NCBI RefSeq assembly: GCF_012277275.1
Contig: NZ_CP051155.1
Coordinates: 2,604,001-2,668,000, forward strand
Length of the DNA: 64,000 nt
Source of the DNA: Gephyromycinifex aptenodytis
Lineage (GTDB): Bacteria; Actinomycetota; Actinomycetes; Actinomycetales; Dermatophilaceae
Direction of reading: 5' to 3'
Numbering within the stretch: position 1 is the stretch's first letter; the number at the start of each line of letters is the position of its first letter. The translations under genes and the position numbers were made by a program. The notes below the pieces were generated by a model, which had not been told where the DNA came from, did not search any database, and worked only from the letters and a program-made list of their open reading frames with translations. Below, in pieces: positions 1 through 8,798 of this stretch.

Positions 1-279
1 GCGGCGATCGGGCAGATCGCCTCGATCATCGGGGAGATCAACGATTACCAGACAGCCATCGCCGGAGCCGTCGAAGAACAGACGGCCACCACCGCGGAGA
101 TGAGCCGTAGCGTGCAGGGCGCTGCAGCCGACGGCCGTTCTGTCGCAGACGGAGCCCGTGGTCTCCTCGGCAGTGCCCAGGGCACGGTGGGCGAAGCGGG
201 GGAGATCCGTGCCGCGGTGGACCGGTTGGAGGCAATGTCGCAGGACCTGCAGACTGCAGTGTCGGCGTTCCATCACTGA
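1..279 (+). CDS. Methyl-accepting chemotaxis protein, C-terminal end (partial)
   Basis: This is the last 92 codons of a chemoreceptor whose start lies before the window. It reads as the coiled-coil cytoplasmic signalling arm that passes ligand signals to CheA/CheW. The segment [18 protein letters not shown] is the adaptation/methylation-helix pattern seen in MCPs, and a nearly identical segment occurs in the full-length receptor at the other end of the window (61913-63604, minus strand). There is no C-terminal CheR-tethering pentapeptide; the protein ends in AFHH. The two receptors are probably paralogues, but the sensory domain of this one cannot be seen. Confidence 0.88.
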   Translation, partial: AAIGQIASIIGEINDYQTAIAGAVEEQTATTAEMSRSVQGAAADGRSVADGARGLLGSAQGTVGEAGEIRAAVDRLEAMSQDLQTAVSAFHH

Positions 280-1108
280 GTGATCGGGGGGCCGTGGTCG
301 GTCTGAGACGGCAACTCAGCGTTCCGCGTCAGCCGGGCCGCCGACTGTTCGGCTGAGACAAGGTTCGACCGCATCCGGCCAGAGCCGTTCCAGGAGTCCT
401 GACTGTGAGCGACGTCGTGTGCGCCTGGGAACGCATGCCCCACGCCGTCGCCAGGTGCCCTGGCATCGCAGTACATGAGCAGGGGAAGCGGCCTCAACCG
501 CCACGCGGCTGACCGGTAGAGGGCCGCACGATCCAGACAACGGCTGGCCAGTTTGCTGCATCTCGGGAACCGCGACAGTGTGAATGGCTGGAGCGCAGCC
601 CGCAAAGCCTTCGAAGTCCGGTGTGTCCGGGTAGCGCTGCGCGAGTCGACTCCTAGCGGGTTCAACCTCGACCGGTTACGAGCCACCAAGTAGCGCCAAC
701 CCGCACACGTCGTGCAGTTCACGCTGCTCTTAGTGCCGAGGGCACCCGCTCCAAGGCATACCTGTGCTCGATCGCGCTGCGGGACGTATAGGACTTTCCC
801 CGGCGTTATGAAGAGATGCATAGATGAGTAGTGCAGTGCTCATGTCACCCTCCGCGAGCGCCGGAATGAGCTACGATCAGGCCGTGAGCTGAGAATTAAC
901 GTATACGAGCCCTAGTGCGTTGTCGAGAGCTCCTTGCGCCAGTGCTTGGCTCGAGTGAAAATGCCAGTTCCTTCCGTCAGGATCAAAACGGCCAGCCAAT
1001 GGTGACGCCCGAATTGCTCCTGGCCAGGAACGCCCCTCCTGGTTTATCGGAGTTCGGCACCTCACGGCTGCGAGGGGCTAGAGCTCAACGGTACGAAAGG
1101 TACAAAAC
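280..1108. other. Intergenic region of about 0.8 kb without a supportable gene
   Basis: Open frames here (the longest is on the minus strand, about 273-821) have no recognisable motif, poor codon bias and no ribosome-binding site. The base composition becomes more AT-rich towards the right end, approaching that of the esterase gene that follows. A TTCAA-containing stretch near 660 superficially resembles a tRNA T-loop, but no cloverleaf could be built around it. It may be decayed coding sequence or the flank of an insertion. Confidence 0.5.
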
Positions 1109-2584
1109 GTGAAGCGCTCTTTGTTCCGGCAAAATAATAGCCTAGGCCAGGTGACTGCGAGGCCCGTCCGTCGCGCAGGACGAAACGCCATTTTATCGGC
1201 CGCCTGCATCGGCCTCATGTTGTTCTCGTCTTCCCATTTGACGAATGCCCTCCCAGGTGGCCACCCTACGGGCGGCGCGAATAGCGGCCCTATGGCGTTT
1301 CGCCCATATGTCGAACAAGTGGCGATACCTGTGAGTCGCCCCGGGTCTCTAGTGGCCGAAGTCACCCCGCAAGGCCAGCGGGTGACCCATGTTCTTCTTA
1401 AGTACCCTCATGAGCTTCTCGGCATAGAGGACCTCAGATCTGCCTTTGAGGTAAAGGTAAAAGGCTTTCCCGGCGCGGACCCCGTAGTCACTCGGAACAT
1501 TGTGGAAGCATACTCATCCTTCGGTGCCCAGGTTGGGTCCCCGAGTGCGGGACGTTATGTGGTAATTAAGCTTGATGTGCGCGACAGTGCCTCAAGTGTC
1601 TGGGGGTCGGTGACCTCAAATGAGGACAAGATCGAGGTTGCAGAGGGTGTCCCCGGAAGCATAAAGAAAACATCCATACGGCAGCCAAAGAAGAGCCCCG
1701 TACCCCTCGAGGGGGTCACCTATACAGTTACGCAGGTGGGTCATCTAACGACCGCAGAGGGCGATGACGTGCCACCGTTTACTACGGAGATCGCACTGGA
1801 CTCTCAGAGAATCTTTGATCCCGCCTTATCGGAGTTCTCCCCAGGAAAGTATGACGATAAACTACCGAAATCTCAGCCGCTTCGCTATCAGCTGCGCGTG
1901 TCAAAGAAAAAGAATGCCCCCTTGGTGGTCTTCCTGCACGGATCTGGGCAGTATGGCGACGATAACATTTCCCAGCTGCTATCTTCCAGGGGTGCCGTTG
2001 GCGTGCTGGACTTCGAGGATGCCTTCGTGTTGGCGCCTCAGTATGAATCAGTATTCGATCCGAGCGAATCACTGCAGGCCAAGCGCCATATTCGCGGCAT
2101 TCATTGGCAGTCCAGTCATCGCCAAAAGCAGGTTATCGATCTGATAAAGAGAACAGTCAGAGAATATCCCGAAATCGACACTCGGCGAATCTATATACAC
2201 GGATTGTCTCGCGGGGCGGAAGGTGCGCTGGATATTTCTGCAAAGGCGCCGAATCTAATTGCGGGTGCCCTAGTGATTTCAGGCCGTGAGCTAGGTGCGC
2301 GACAGCTGGTGACGGGACTGGCGTCACGAGCGGATTACAGGTCTTTATCTAGGGTTCCCATCTGGTTCTTCCACTCTAAAGGGGATCCGACGGCGCCTCT
2401 TGAGGGTACGGTGTCCAATGTTCAAGAACTAAAGCGCGTGAATGCCTCGAAGGTAAAATATACTGAGTTCAGTGTCGGCGGCGTCCCGAACAATGGCTGG
2501 AAAAATGAGAGCCCCCATAATAGCTGGGACGCTGTGTACAATAGTCCCTCGGCCTGGTCCTGGCTGTTGTCTCAGTCGAAATGA
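1109..2584 (+). CDS. Secreted alpha/beta-hydrolase (esterase/PHB-depolymerase-like) with N-terminal Ig-like domain
   Basis: The 491-residue product starts at a GTG. It has a basic N-terminus and a hydrophobic stretch near residues 28-46, so it is probably exported. Residues about 60-270 look like the beta-rich N-terminal domain of EstA-type esterases. The catalytic half shows an oxyanion segment (VVFLHGSGQYGDD), a nucleophile elbow (IHGLSRGAEGA), an acid segment (FFHSKGDPTAP) and a late His (SPHNSWD), giving a complete Ser-Asp-His set. It probably hydrolyses an ester outside the cell; the substrate is unknown. Codon use is unlike its neighbours, with many AAA, ATA and AAT codons, which suggests horizontal acquisition. 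It appears monocistronic. Confidence 0.8.
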   Translation: MKRSLFRQNNSLGQVTARPVRRAGRNAILSAACIGLMLFSSSHLTNALPGGHPTGGANSGPMAFRPYVEQVAIPVSRPGSLVAEVTPQGQRVTHVLLKYPHELLGIEDLRSAFEVKVKGFPGADPVVTRNIVEAYSSFGAQVGSPSAGRYVVIKLDVRDSASSVWGSVTSNEDKIEVAEGVPGSIKKTSIRQPKKSPVPLEGVTYTVTQVGHLTTAEGDDVPPFTTEIALDSQRIFDPALSEFSPGKYDDKLPKSQPLRYQLRVSKKKNAPLVVFLHGSGQYGDDNISQLLSSRGAVGVLDFEDAFVLAPQYESVFDPSESLQAKRHIRGIHWQSSHRQKQVIDLIKRTVREYPEIDTRRIYIHGLSRGAEGALDISAKAPNLIAGALVISGRELGARQLVTGLASRADYRSLSRVPIWFFHSKGDPTAPLEGTVSNVQELKRVNASKVKYTEFSVGGVPNNGWKNESPHNSWDAVYNSPSAWSWLLSQSK

Positions 2585-2939
2585 GCCGTGTGCGGATGAT
2601 TTGAAGAGCGGGGTAAGTAACTGTCTGGGAGTTGATCGACTGCGGCCCTAAGGTGTCCTAGGAATGCCGCTGTGAAGTCAGCTTCCGCATTCCCTGGGCG
2701 ACATGCTCGGGTGCCGGAGCCCTCTAGTGTGCACGGCTTCGCCAACTTCCCTGCCTGTTGGCGGACCGCTTCGGGCGCGCAAGGGCCGGTCCAGCAGGCA
2801 GGACAGCGGACGGTTCGGCGCTCCGCAGCCGGGAGCGCTGCACTTGCAGCACGGGCGCCTGAGGCTGCTTGCCACCCGCCGTCACCGGATGGATCCATGC
2901 GAGTAGCGTCAAGGTATCTACCGCATGCGAAAGGACCTC
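2585..2939. other. Intergenic region upstream of the enolase gene
   Basis: About 355 bases with overlapping short frames on both strands, none with a convincing start or motif. The right end supplies the ribosome-binding site AAAGGA (about 2929-2934) for the enolase. No hairpin terminator for the esterase gene was found. Confidence 0.4.
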
Positions 2940-4205
2940 ATGTCATTCACCATCGCCCACCTGTCCGCCCTCGAAATCCTCGATTCTCGATCCCGCCCGA
3001 CCCTGCAGGTCGCGCTCGAACTGAAGGGCGGAGTCGCGGCCATTGCCGGCGTACCTTCGGGTGCATCGACGGGGACGCGCGAAGCGGTGGAGCTGCGTGA
3101 TGGCGACCAGGCCCGGTATTCCGGGCAGGGCGTCCTGGGCGCGGTGAACAACGTCAAGGGTGAGATCGCCGAACACCTCATAGGGCGCGACTTCACCTCA
3201 CTGGCCGAGGTCGACGCAGCCATGAAGGAACTGGACGGAACTGAGAACAAGGCCCGGCTGGGCGCGAACGCGATCGTCGGGGTGTCGATGGCGCTGGCCC
3301 GCGCTCTCGCCGCAGCCGAGGGTAAGCCGCTGTACGCCTGGTTGCCCGGTTTCGGACAGTCACCGCGGCTCCCCGTTCCGTGTTTCAACGTCCTCAACGG
3401 CGGCGCCCACGCCCCCAACCCGCTCGACTTCCAAGAGTTCATGGTCTGTCCTCTTGGCGCCCCATCGATGGCCGAGGCTGTCCGCGCAGGCGCGGAGGTC
3501 TACGCGGCACTGAAGAAGCGGCTGGCTGCAGACGGCCACTCCACAGGGCTCGGTGACGAGGGTGGCTTCGCCCCCAACCTGGCCGAACCGGAAGAGGTCC
3601 TGACGATGATCGTCGCGGCCATCACGGACGCCGGTTACACCCCGGGTACCGATGGCGTCGCGATCGCGCTCGACCCCGCCGCATCCGAGTTCCGCCAGAG
3701 CGACGGCACCTACCGGGTCAACGGACAGTCCTTGTCCAGCGACGACATGATCGAGCGCTATGCCGCCATGGTGGAGGCCTATCCCATCTGGAGCATCGAA
3801 GACGGTCTCGGCGAGGACGACCACGACGGCTGGCAGCGCCTCACCGCTCGTCTTGGCGAGCGTCTCCAGCTCATGGGCGACGACAACTTCTGCACGAACC
3901 CGGCCATCATCAGCGCCGCCATCGCCGACGGAATCGCCAACTCCTCCCTCATCAAGCTCAACCAGATCGGGACCGTCACCGAGACGCTGGAGGCCATGGC
4001 CATCTGCCACCGCGCCGGCTACACCCAGATGGTCTCCCACCGCTCCGGTGAAACGCCTGACACGTTCATCGCGGACCTGGCGGTTGCCAGCGGGTGCGGG
4101 CAGCTCAAGACTGGCGCGCCGGCTCGCGGCGAGCGCGTCGCGAAGTACAACCGCCTGATGGAGATCGCTGCTTCCTCTCCTGATCTGCCGTTCGGGCGCA
4201 GCTGA
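2940..4205 (+). CDS. eno: Enolase (phosphopyruvate hydratase), divergent copy
   Basis: Enolase interconverts 2-phosphoglycerate and phosphoenolpyruvate in glycolysis. I start it at the ATG at 2940 because AAAGGA lies six bases before it; an in-frame ATG at 2925 has no such site. That gives 421 residues, close to the family norm. Visible signatures are VPSGASTG, NVLNGGAHA, GDEGGFAPN (catalytic Glu), a metal Glu in WSIEDGLGEDD, GDDNF, IKLNQIGT (catalytic Lys) and SHRSGET. Several spots differ from usual actinobacterial enolase: ILDSRSRPT instead of ILDSRGNPT, and IEDGLG instead of IEDPL. It is not next to the usual ftsB-type or glycolytic neighbours, so it may be a second enolase. All catalytic residues remain. 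Confidence 0.9.
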   Translation: MSFTIAHLSALEILDSRSRPTLQVALELKGGVAAIAGVPSGASTGTREAVELRDGDQARYSGQGVLGAVNNVKGEIAEHLIGRDFTSLAEVDAAMKELDGTENKARLGANAIVGVSMALARALAAAEGKPLYAWLPGFGQSPRLPVPCFNVLNGGAHAPNPLDFQEFMVCPLGAPSMAEAVRAGAEVYAALKKRLAADGHSTGLGDEGGFAPNLAEPEEVLTMIVAAITDAGYTPGTDGVAIALDPAASEFRQSDGTYRVNGQSLSSDDMIERYAAMVEAYPIWSIEDGLGEDDHDGWQRLTARLGERLQLMGDDNFCTNPAIISAAIADGIANSSLIKLNQIGTVTETLEAMAICHRAGYTQMVSHRSGETPDTFIADLAVASGCGQLKTGAPARGERVAKYNRLMEIAASSPDLPFGRS

Positions 4206-4323
4206 GCCACGACAGGCTGATCCTCGAGCCTGGCTGGTCTTGGCCACACCGCGGACACGTCCGCATTCACCACCCGGCCAGAGCAAGCACAGCTTGATCT
4301 CAGCACGTTCTCGGACGCGTCCC

Positions 4324-4368
4324 GCGAAAGGGCCATGACTGGCAAACAGCCAGTCGTGGCCCTTTCGC
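4324..4368 (+). terminator. Strong hairpin terminator after the enolase gene
   Basis: A 20-base arm (4324-4343) pairs with 4349-4368 apart from a single G-U wobble, around a 5-base loop (AAACA). No U-tract follows, as is common for actinobacterial hairpin terminators. It separates the enolase from the GntR locus. Confidence 0.75.
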
Positions 4369-4439
4369 GCGTTCGGGGCCGATGAATACCCCCATGCGCC
4401 TAAGTGAGCACCCGATGGTCAAGGTGAGGTCTTTGCACT

Positions 4440-4469
4440 AGACAGGTGCTGTACAGGTCCGTACTGTCT
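4440..4469. promoter_or_regulatory. Candidate GntR/HutC operator
   Basis: An inverted repeat AGACAG (4440-4445) / CTGTCT (4464-4469) with 18 bases between the arms ends four bases before the ATG of the GntR gene at 4474. GTAC occurs twice inside it. Its position suggests autoregulation. No ribosome-binding site fits between the repeat and the ATG, so the message may be leaderless. Inference from symmetry and position only. Confidence 0.45.
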
Positions 4470-4473
4470 GGAT

Positions 4474-5217
4474 ATGACCGATGGGGGCGCCAACGCAGCT
4501 TCCAGACCCGTTCTCGTGGCTGGTCGGCGCCTCAAGCACCTTGAAGTCGTTCAGGCAATCGAGAAGTCGATCCGCGAGGGCGAGGTTGAGCGGGGCGGGC
4601 GTCTTTTGAGTGAACATGCGCTTGCAGCGCAGTTCAATACCAGCCGCGGGACCATCAGGCGGGCTCTAGCAGAGCTGGCCAAGCGCAACCTCATCGCGAC
4701 ACAGACCGGCCGCGGATCATTCGTCACCTTCGACGGTCACCCCCTCGACACATCGCAAGGCTGGACGCACGCCCTCCTGTCAGGCGGCGCCAGCCTGAGC
4801 ACACATCTGATGTTTCTGGGGTTCATCTCCGACCCGGAACTGGCCGTGCACCTGGGCACCAGCACTGCTCGCTTCCTGGCGGTCGACCGCCTCAGACGTC
4901 TACCCGATGGCAGTGCCGTGTCTCTCGAACGCAGCCGGATACCCGCAATCGACGCCCTTGAGCCTGTTCCAGCCGAAGGGCTCGCCGAGGAGTCGCTGAC
5001 CAAAACCATGCATCGAGCAGGTCTGCGGCCAGTCTCGGGGGAACAGTGGGTACAGCTGGTCCACCTCGATGATGCGACGGCCGCCATTTTTGAGCAGCCC
5101 AGCGGCCGCGCCTACCTGCATGCCATCCGGACTACAAAAGACGCGGCAGGCGGCCTCGTCGAGCACGTCACCAGCATTCTCGATCCCGACCACTTCCGCC
5201 TTCACATCCAGTTCTGA
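4474..5217 (+). CDS. GntR-family regulator with UTRA ligand domain (HutC type)
   Basis: The product is 247 residues. Residues about 20-90 form the winged helix-turn-helix (LSEHALAAQFNTSRGTIRRAL followed by a TGRGSFV wing). The C-terminal half matches the UTRA fold that binds small effectors, with SLERSRIP and a late segment reading VEHVTSI..DHFRLHIQF. It heads a tight group with a hydrolase, permease and kinase (12 bases to the next gene), so it most likely controls that group in response to the transported substrate. In E. coli, yegW plays the same positional role. An inverted repeat abuts its start codon. Confidence 0.88.
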   Translation: MTDGGANAASRPVLVAGRRLKHLEVVQAIEKSIREGEVERGGRLLSEHALAAQFNTSRGTIRRALAELAKRNLIATQTGRGSFVTFDGHPLDTSQGWTHALLSGGASLSTHLMFLGFISDPELAVHLGTSTARFLAVDRLRRLPDGSAVSLERSRIPAIDALEPVPAEGLAEESLTKTMHRAGLRPVSGEQWVQLVHLDDATAAIFEQPSGRAYLHAIRTTKDAAGGLVEHVTSILDPDHFRLHIQF

Positions 5218-5229
5218 GCAGGAGCAACA

Positions 5230-6267
5230 GTGACCCAAAACGCGGCAGCAACAACCGACCCATCGGCAATGCGGCGAAGGGCGTTGGGTGCGCTCTACGG
5301 TTTGGCGATCGGCGATGCCCTCGGCATGCCGACGCAGGACCTCACCCAGGAACAGATACGGGACGACTACGGCCGGATCGCCGCTTTCCTGCCCGCGGGC
5401 CCCCACCAGATCATCGCCGCATGTCAGCCTGCAGGCACGGTCACGGATGACACCGAACAGATGATCCTGGTGGCCACCATGTTGGCGCAGACCGGGAGCA
5501 TCGCGGCCCTGCCCTTCGCCCGGGCGCTGGCAGAGTGGGAGGACTCAATGCGCGAGCGGGGGTCGCTGGACCTTCTGGGTCCCTCCACCCGGGCAGCCAT
5601 CGCGAGCATCAGAGCCGGAGCATCCGCCGAAGAATCCGGAAAGAACGGCACCACCAACGGGGCAGCCATGCGCATCGCGCCCGTGGGTGTCGCCAACCCT
5701 CCGGAGGCCTTGGATGAACTGGTCGACAGGGTTGTCGAGGCGTGCGGGGTCACCCACAACACCTCCTTGGGTATCTCCTCAGCGGCAGCTGTCGCAGCTG
5801 CTGTCAGCGCTGGGGTCAGCGGGGCGAGCCGTAGCGCGGCAGTTGAGCTAGGCATTGAAGCAGCCGAGATCGGCGCGCTGCGTGGCCACCAAGTTCCGGG
5901 ACCGTCCATCGCCGCGCGGGCACGCTTAGCCGTCGATTGGCTTCCCTCGGTGCCAGATCCCGCGCGAGCCATCTACGACGTCATCGGCACGACAGTGGCA
6001 TCCCAGGAGTCCGTGGTTGCGGCACTCGCCATCTGCGCGAGCATTGGTGACCCCTGGGAAGCTGTCTGCCTGGCAGCAGGCGTCGGCGGAGACACCGACA
6101 CGGTCGCCGCCATCGTTGGCGCCATCTGCGGGGCCACGAACGGGATTGAAGCGTTCCCCGAGAATGCTGTGGCCACCATCCAGTCTGTTAACGACATCCA
6201 CCTCGAAGACGTGGTCGACAAACTCCTCCAGCTCCGTCTATCAACCGCAACCAGCCGAAGGGCATGA
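5230..6267 (+). CDS. ADP-ribosylglycohydrolase-family (DraG/YegU-like) hydrolase
   Basis: 345 residues starting at GTG (5230) with AGGAG about five bases upstream. Members cleave N- or O-glycosidic bonds to ADP-ribose or related ribosyl groups using two Mg ions. The metal-site motifs are visible: GLAIGDALGMPTQD near the N-terminus, VTDDTEQM around residue 75, and GGDTDTVAAIVGAICGA near residue 290. The middle also carries TNGAAMRIAPVG, typical of this family. It overlaps the permease start by four bases (ATGA), so the two are translationally coupled. With a nucleobase-type permease and a sugar kinase alongside, small-molecule (nucleoside-like) glycohydrolysis is more likely than protein de-ADP-ribosylation; that is inference. 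Confidence 0.87.
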   Translation: MTQNAAATTDPSAMRRRALGALYGLAIGDALGMPTQDLTQEQIRDDYGRIAAFLPAGPHQIIAACQPAGTVTDDTEQMILVATMLAQTGSIAALPFARALAEWEDSMRERGSLDLLGPSTRAAIASIRAGASAEESGKNGTTNGAAMRIAPVGVANPPEALDELVDRVVEACGVTHNTSLGISSAAAVAAAVSAGVSGASRSAAVELGIEAAEIGALRGHQVPGPSIAARARLAVDWLPSVPDPARAIYDVIGTTVASQESVVAALAICASIGDPWEAVCLAAGVGGDTDTVAAIVGAICGATNGIEAFPENAVATIQSVNDIHLEDVVDKLLQLRLSTATSRRA

Positions 6268-7709
6268 CCGTGAGTGAACCAGGCGCCGCACCCCTTCCAG
6301 AGCAAGCCACTGGACTCCGTAGTCTGCTGCAAGTCGAGGACCGAGGCATCGAACCGCTGCCTCTTTCGGAGCAGACGAGCAGGCCTGCGGAACTCTTCTG
6401 GATATGGTTGGCAGGAAACATCTCTATTCTTGGCCTGCCGCTTGGCGCATGGGTCGTCGCCGGTGTCCTGAACTTCTGGCAGGCATTGCTGGCCGGAACT
6501 GTCGGGGCGGTCGGATCTTTCGCCATTGTCGGCTTGATCTCTATCGCCGGTCAGCGTGGTGGAGCGCCGAGCCTGACGCTGTCTCGGGCCACCTTCGGCT
6601 CACTGGGAAACTTCGGCCCCACTATTGTCGCGATCCTTTCTCGCTGGGGTTGGGAAACCGTTAATGCCGTCACCGCAGTCTTCGCGATTCTCTCCATCGG
6701 TACTGTTCTCACGGGTACCGCGCTGACCCCTCGCAACGCGGTGTGGCTGACGGTGTCGGCGGTACTGGTGTTCCTGGCGCTCACGCTGATTGTGTCTGGG
6801 ATTGGCCACCACTTACTGGCCCTCTTTCAGCAATGGGCCACGTACATCTTCGGCGCCTTGACGATCATCGTCCTCGGTTTCATCATCACCCGGGTTGATT
6901 GGAGTGCTGTCGCCAACGCCGAAGCAGGCCCCGCCAGTGCGGTTCTCATCGGCATCGGGACGGTTGCGGCAGGGACGGGGCTTGCTTGGGCCAACTCCGG
7001 GGCAGATTTGGGACGGTACCAATCACCCGCAGCCTCCCCCGGAAAATTGGTGTTCGCCAGTGCCGCAGGTGCGGGAATCCCATTGGTCATCATGGTCGGC
7101 GCGGGTTCTCTCATCGCTATCTCCAACCCTCAGTTCGACACCGATAATCCCCTGTCTTCCATCCCGGAGTTGCTGCCGCCGTGGATGTCGGTGCCCTTCC
7201 TGATCGCCGCCTTCGCGGGCCTTCTGTTGTCGAACAACATTTCCGTGTATTCCTCCGGACTGACGCTCCTTACCCTGGGCATCAAGACCCGCAGAATCGT
7301 AGCCGTAGCCATCGAACTTGTCGTCAGCCTCATCGGCTCGATGGTCTTCCTCTATCTGTTTGATAACTTCTATGACGCCTTCATTGGATTCATCACGCTC
7401 CTTGCTATTCCGCTGACGGCATGGGTGGGAGTCTTCCTGGTCGATATGCTCAAGCGCACCACCTACGACAGTGACTCCCTGCTCGACCTCAGTCCGCGTA
7501 GCCGTTACTGGTACACCGGGGGCATCGAATGGCGTGCCATGTGCGCCTGGTTGATCGGCATCGCTGCGGGTTTCATCTTCCGTTTCCCCGGCCTGGCTGA
7601 CTCCTGGATCACCGTCAACGGGCTCCCATGGCTCGTCACTCTTCTGGTCTCATCCGCCCTGTACTTCCTGGCTGGCGGCGCCCGATGTGCGGCCGGGAAG
7701 GACGACTGA
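6264..7709 (+). CDS. NCS1-family permease (cytosine/purine/allantoin type)
   Basis: 481 residues with about twelve hydrophobic segments. The N-terminal region (FWIWLAGNISILGLPLGAW, then GSFAIVGLISIAGQRGGAPSLTLSRATFG) matches the first helices of NCS1 transporters, which bring nucleobases, nucleosides or hydantoins into the cell with H+ or Na+. It starts at an ATG inside the hydrolase stop region (ATGA overlap) and ends two bases before the kinase start. The E. coli yeg locus has a different transporter class (YegT) in this slot. The natural substrate cannot be read from the sequence. Confidence 0.87.
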   Translation: MTVSEPGAAPLPEQATGLRSLLQVEDRGIEPLPLSEQTSRPAELFWIWLAGNISILGLPLGAWVVAGVLNFWQALLAGTVGAVGSFAIVGLISIAGQRGGAPSLTLSRATFGSLGNFGPTIVAILSRWGWETVNAVTAVFAILSIGTVLTGTALTPRNAVWLTVSAVLVFLALTLIVSGIGHHLLALFQQWATYIFGALTIIVLGFIITRVDWSAVANAEAGPASAVLIGIGTVAAGTGLAWANSGADLGRYQSPAASPGKLVFASAAGAGIPLVIMVGAGSLIAISNPQFDTDNPLSSIPELLPPWMSVPFLIAAFAGLLLSNNISVYSSGLTLLTLGIKTRRIVAVAIELVVSLIGSMVFLYLFDNFYDAFIGFITLLAIPLTAWVGVFLVDMLKRTTYDSDSLLDLSPRSRYWYTGGIEWRAMCAWLIGIAAGFIFRFPGLADSWITVNGLPWLVTLLVSSALYFLAGGARCAAGKDD

Positions 7710-7711
7710 CC

Positions 7712-8647
7712 ATGCCGCGACTGATCCATACCGGCAGCGTGATCGTTGACGTTGTCATGACTATTGACCGGCTCCCTGACCCGGGGGGCGACACCGTCGC
7801 TTCCTCCTCGGAACTTGTGGCCGGAGGCGCTCTCAACACCATGGTGGCTGCTCGTCGAGACGGACTGGATGTGCTCTACGCCGGTCTGACTGGGACGGGA
7901 ACCTTTGCCTCGATCATTCAGGCCGCGCTTGGAGCGAACCGCCTCGATTCGCTTCTGCCACCCGTGCCTGACCTGGACTCCGGATATTGCGTAGCGCTGG
8001 TGCAGGGCGACGGCGAGCGGACTTTCATCACGCATCTCGGTGCCGAAGGGCAATTCGGCTACGAGCACCTTGCTGCGATCCCGCTCACTGCTGGGGACCT
8101 CGTCTTCGTCAGTGGCTACAGCCTCGCCACCAAGTCCAATGCGGAAGGGCTGGCGCGATGGCTGGGCGACATCCCCGAGGACAACATTGTTCTGGTCGAC
8201 CCCTCGCCACTTGTCAGTGAACTCCCGTGTGGGCTCTACCGTCCGCTCTTCGACAGGGCCGACATCCTGTCCTGCAATGCCCGTGAGGCCCGTATCCTCA
8301 CGGGCGTGGAAAGTCTGGAGGACGGCGCGCGCGAGTTAGCCCGTCGGGTGCGCCCCGGAGCCGCCGCCGTTGTACGGGCCGGTGCACACGCAACCATCAT
8401 TGCGCGCACCCGAGACGAGGCGACAACGCTCACCCACGTCCCCACTTTCCCGGTAGACGCGGTGGACACCAATGGGGCCGGGGATGCCCATGCCGGCGTC
8501 CTTTTGTCCGGGCTGGCCCGCGGCCTGTCTTTGGAGGAAGCCGTTCTACGCGCCAATGCTGCGGCATCCATCGCCGTGACACGTACCGGCCCCACGTCAG
8601 CGCCCACCGCTGAAGAAACCGATCGCCTGCTTGCAGCACAGACGTAA
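7712..8647 (+). CDS. PfkB-family carbohydrate/nucleoside kinase
   Basis: The ATG at 7712, with GGGAAGGA ahead of it, gives 311 residues; a longer frame from 7628 would overlap the permease. An N-terminal GGALNTMVAA segment is the PfkB sugar-binding signature, and VDTNGAGDAHAG near residue 255 carries the catalytic Asp and anion hole. Enzymes of this family phosphorylate ribose, nucleosides, pseudouridine and similar compounds. Placed last in the GntR-hydrolase-permease unit, it probably phosphorylates the ribosyl product released by the hydrolase. This parallels YegV of E. coli; the substrate is not established. Confidence 0.87.
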   Translation: MPRLIHTGSVIVDVVMTIDRLPDPGGDTVASSSELVAGGALNTMVAARRDGLDVLYAGLTGTGTFASIIQAALGANRLDSLLPPVPDLDSGYCVALVQGDGERTFITHLGAEGQFGYEHLAAIPLTAGDLVFVSGYSLATKSNAEGLARWLGDIPEDNIVLVDPSPLVSELPCGLYRPLFDRADILSCNAREARILTGVESLEDGARELARRVRPGAAAVVRAGAHATIIARTRDEATTLTHVPTFPVDAVDTNGAGDAHAGVLLSGLARGLSLEEAVLRANAAASIAVTRTGPTSAPTAEETDRLLAAQT

Positions 8648-8798
8648 TCAGCACAACGCACAATCCCGCAGAATCGAAGAGCTTCCACATCGCAGCGCGC
8701 GGTTACCGCGGCATGTCTCGGCCTTTCGCCACTGACCTGGAGGGGCGCACCGTCGCGGCCTGCGCGGCACCCATTGCGGCGCGTGGAGGTGCGCAGGC

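Noticed and set aside
655-690. TTCAA stretch resembling a tRNA T-loop followed by CCACCA-like bases
   Set aside because: The flanking bases do not form a T-stem and no D or anticodon arm could be paired.
273-821. 182-codon open frame on the minus strand
   Set aside because: No motif, no ribosome site and amino-acid composition typical of random GC-rich sequence; it overlaps the end of the MCP gene.
3360-4286. Long minus-strand frame opposite the enolase gene
   Set aside because: Antisense shadow of a clearly recognisable enolase; its translation shows no domain.
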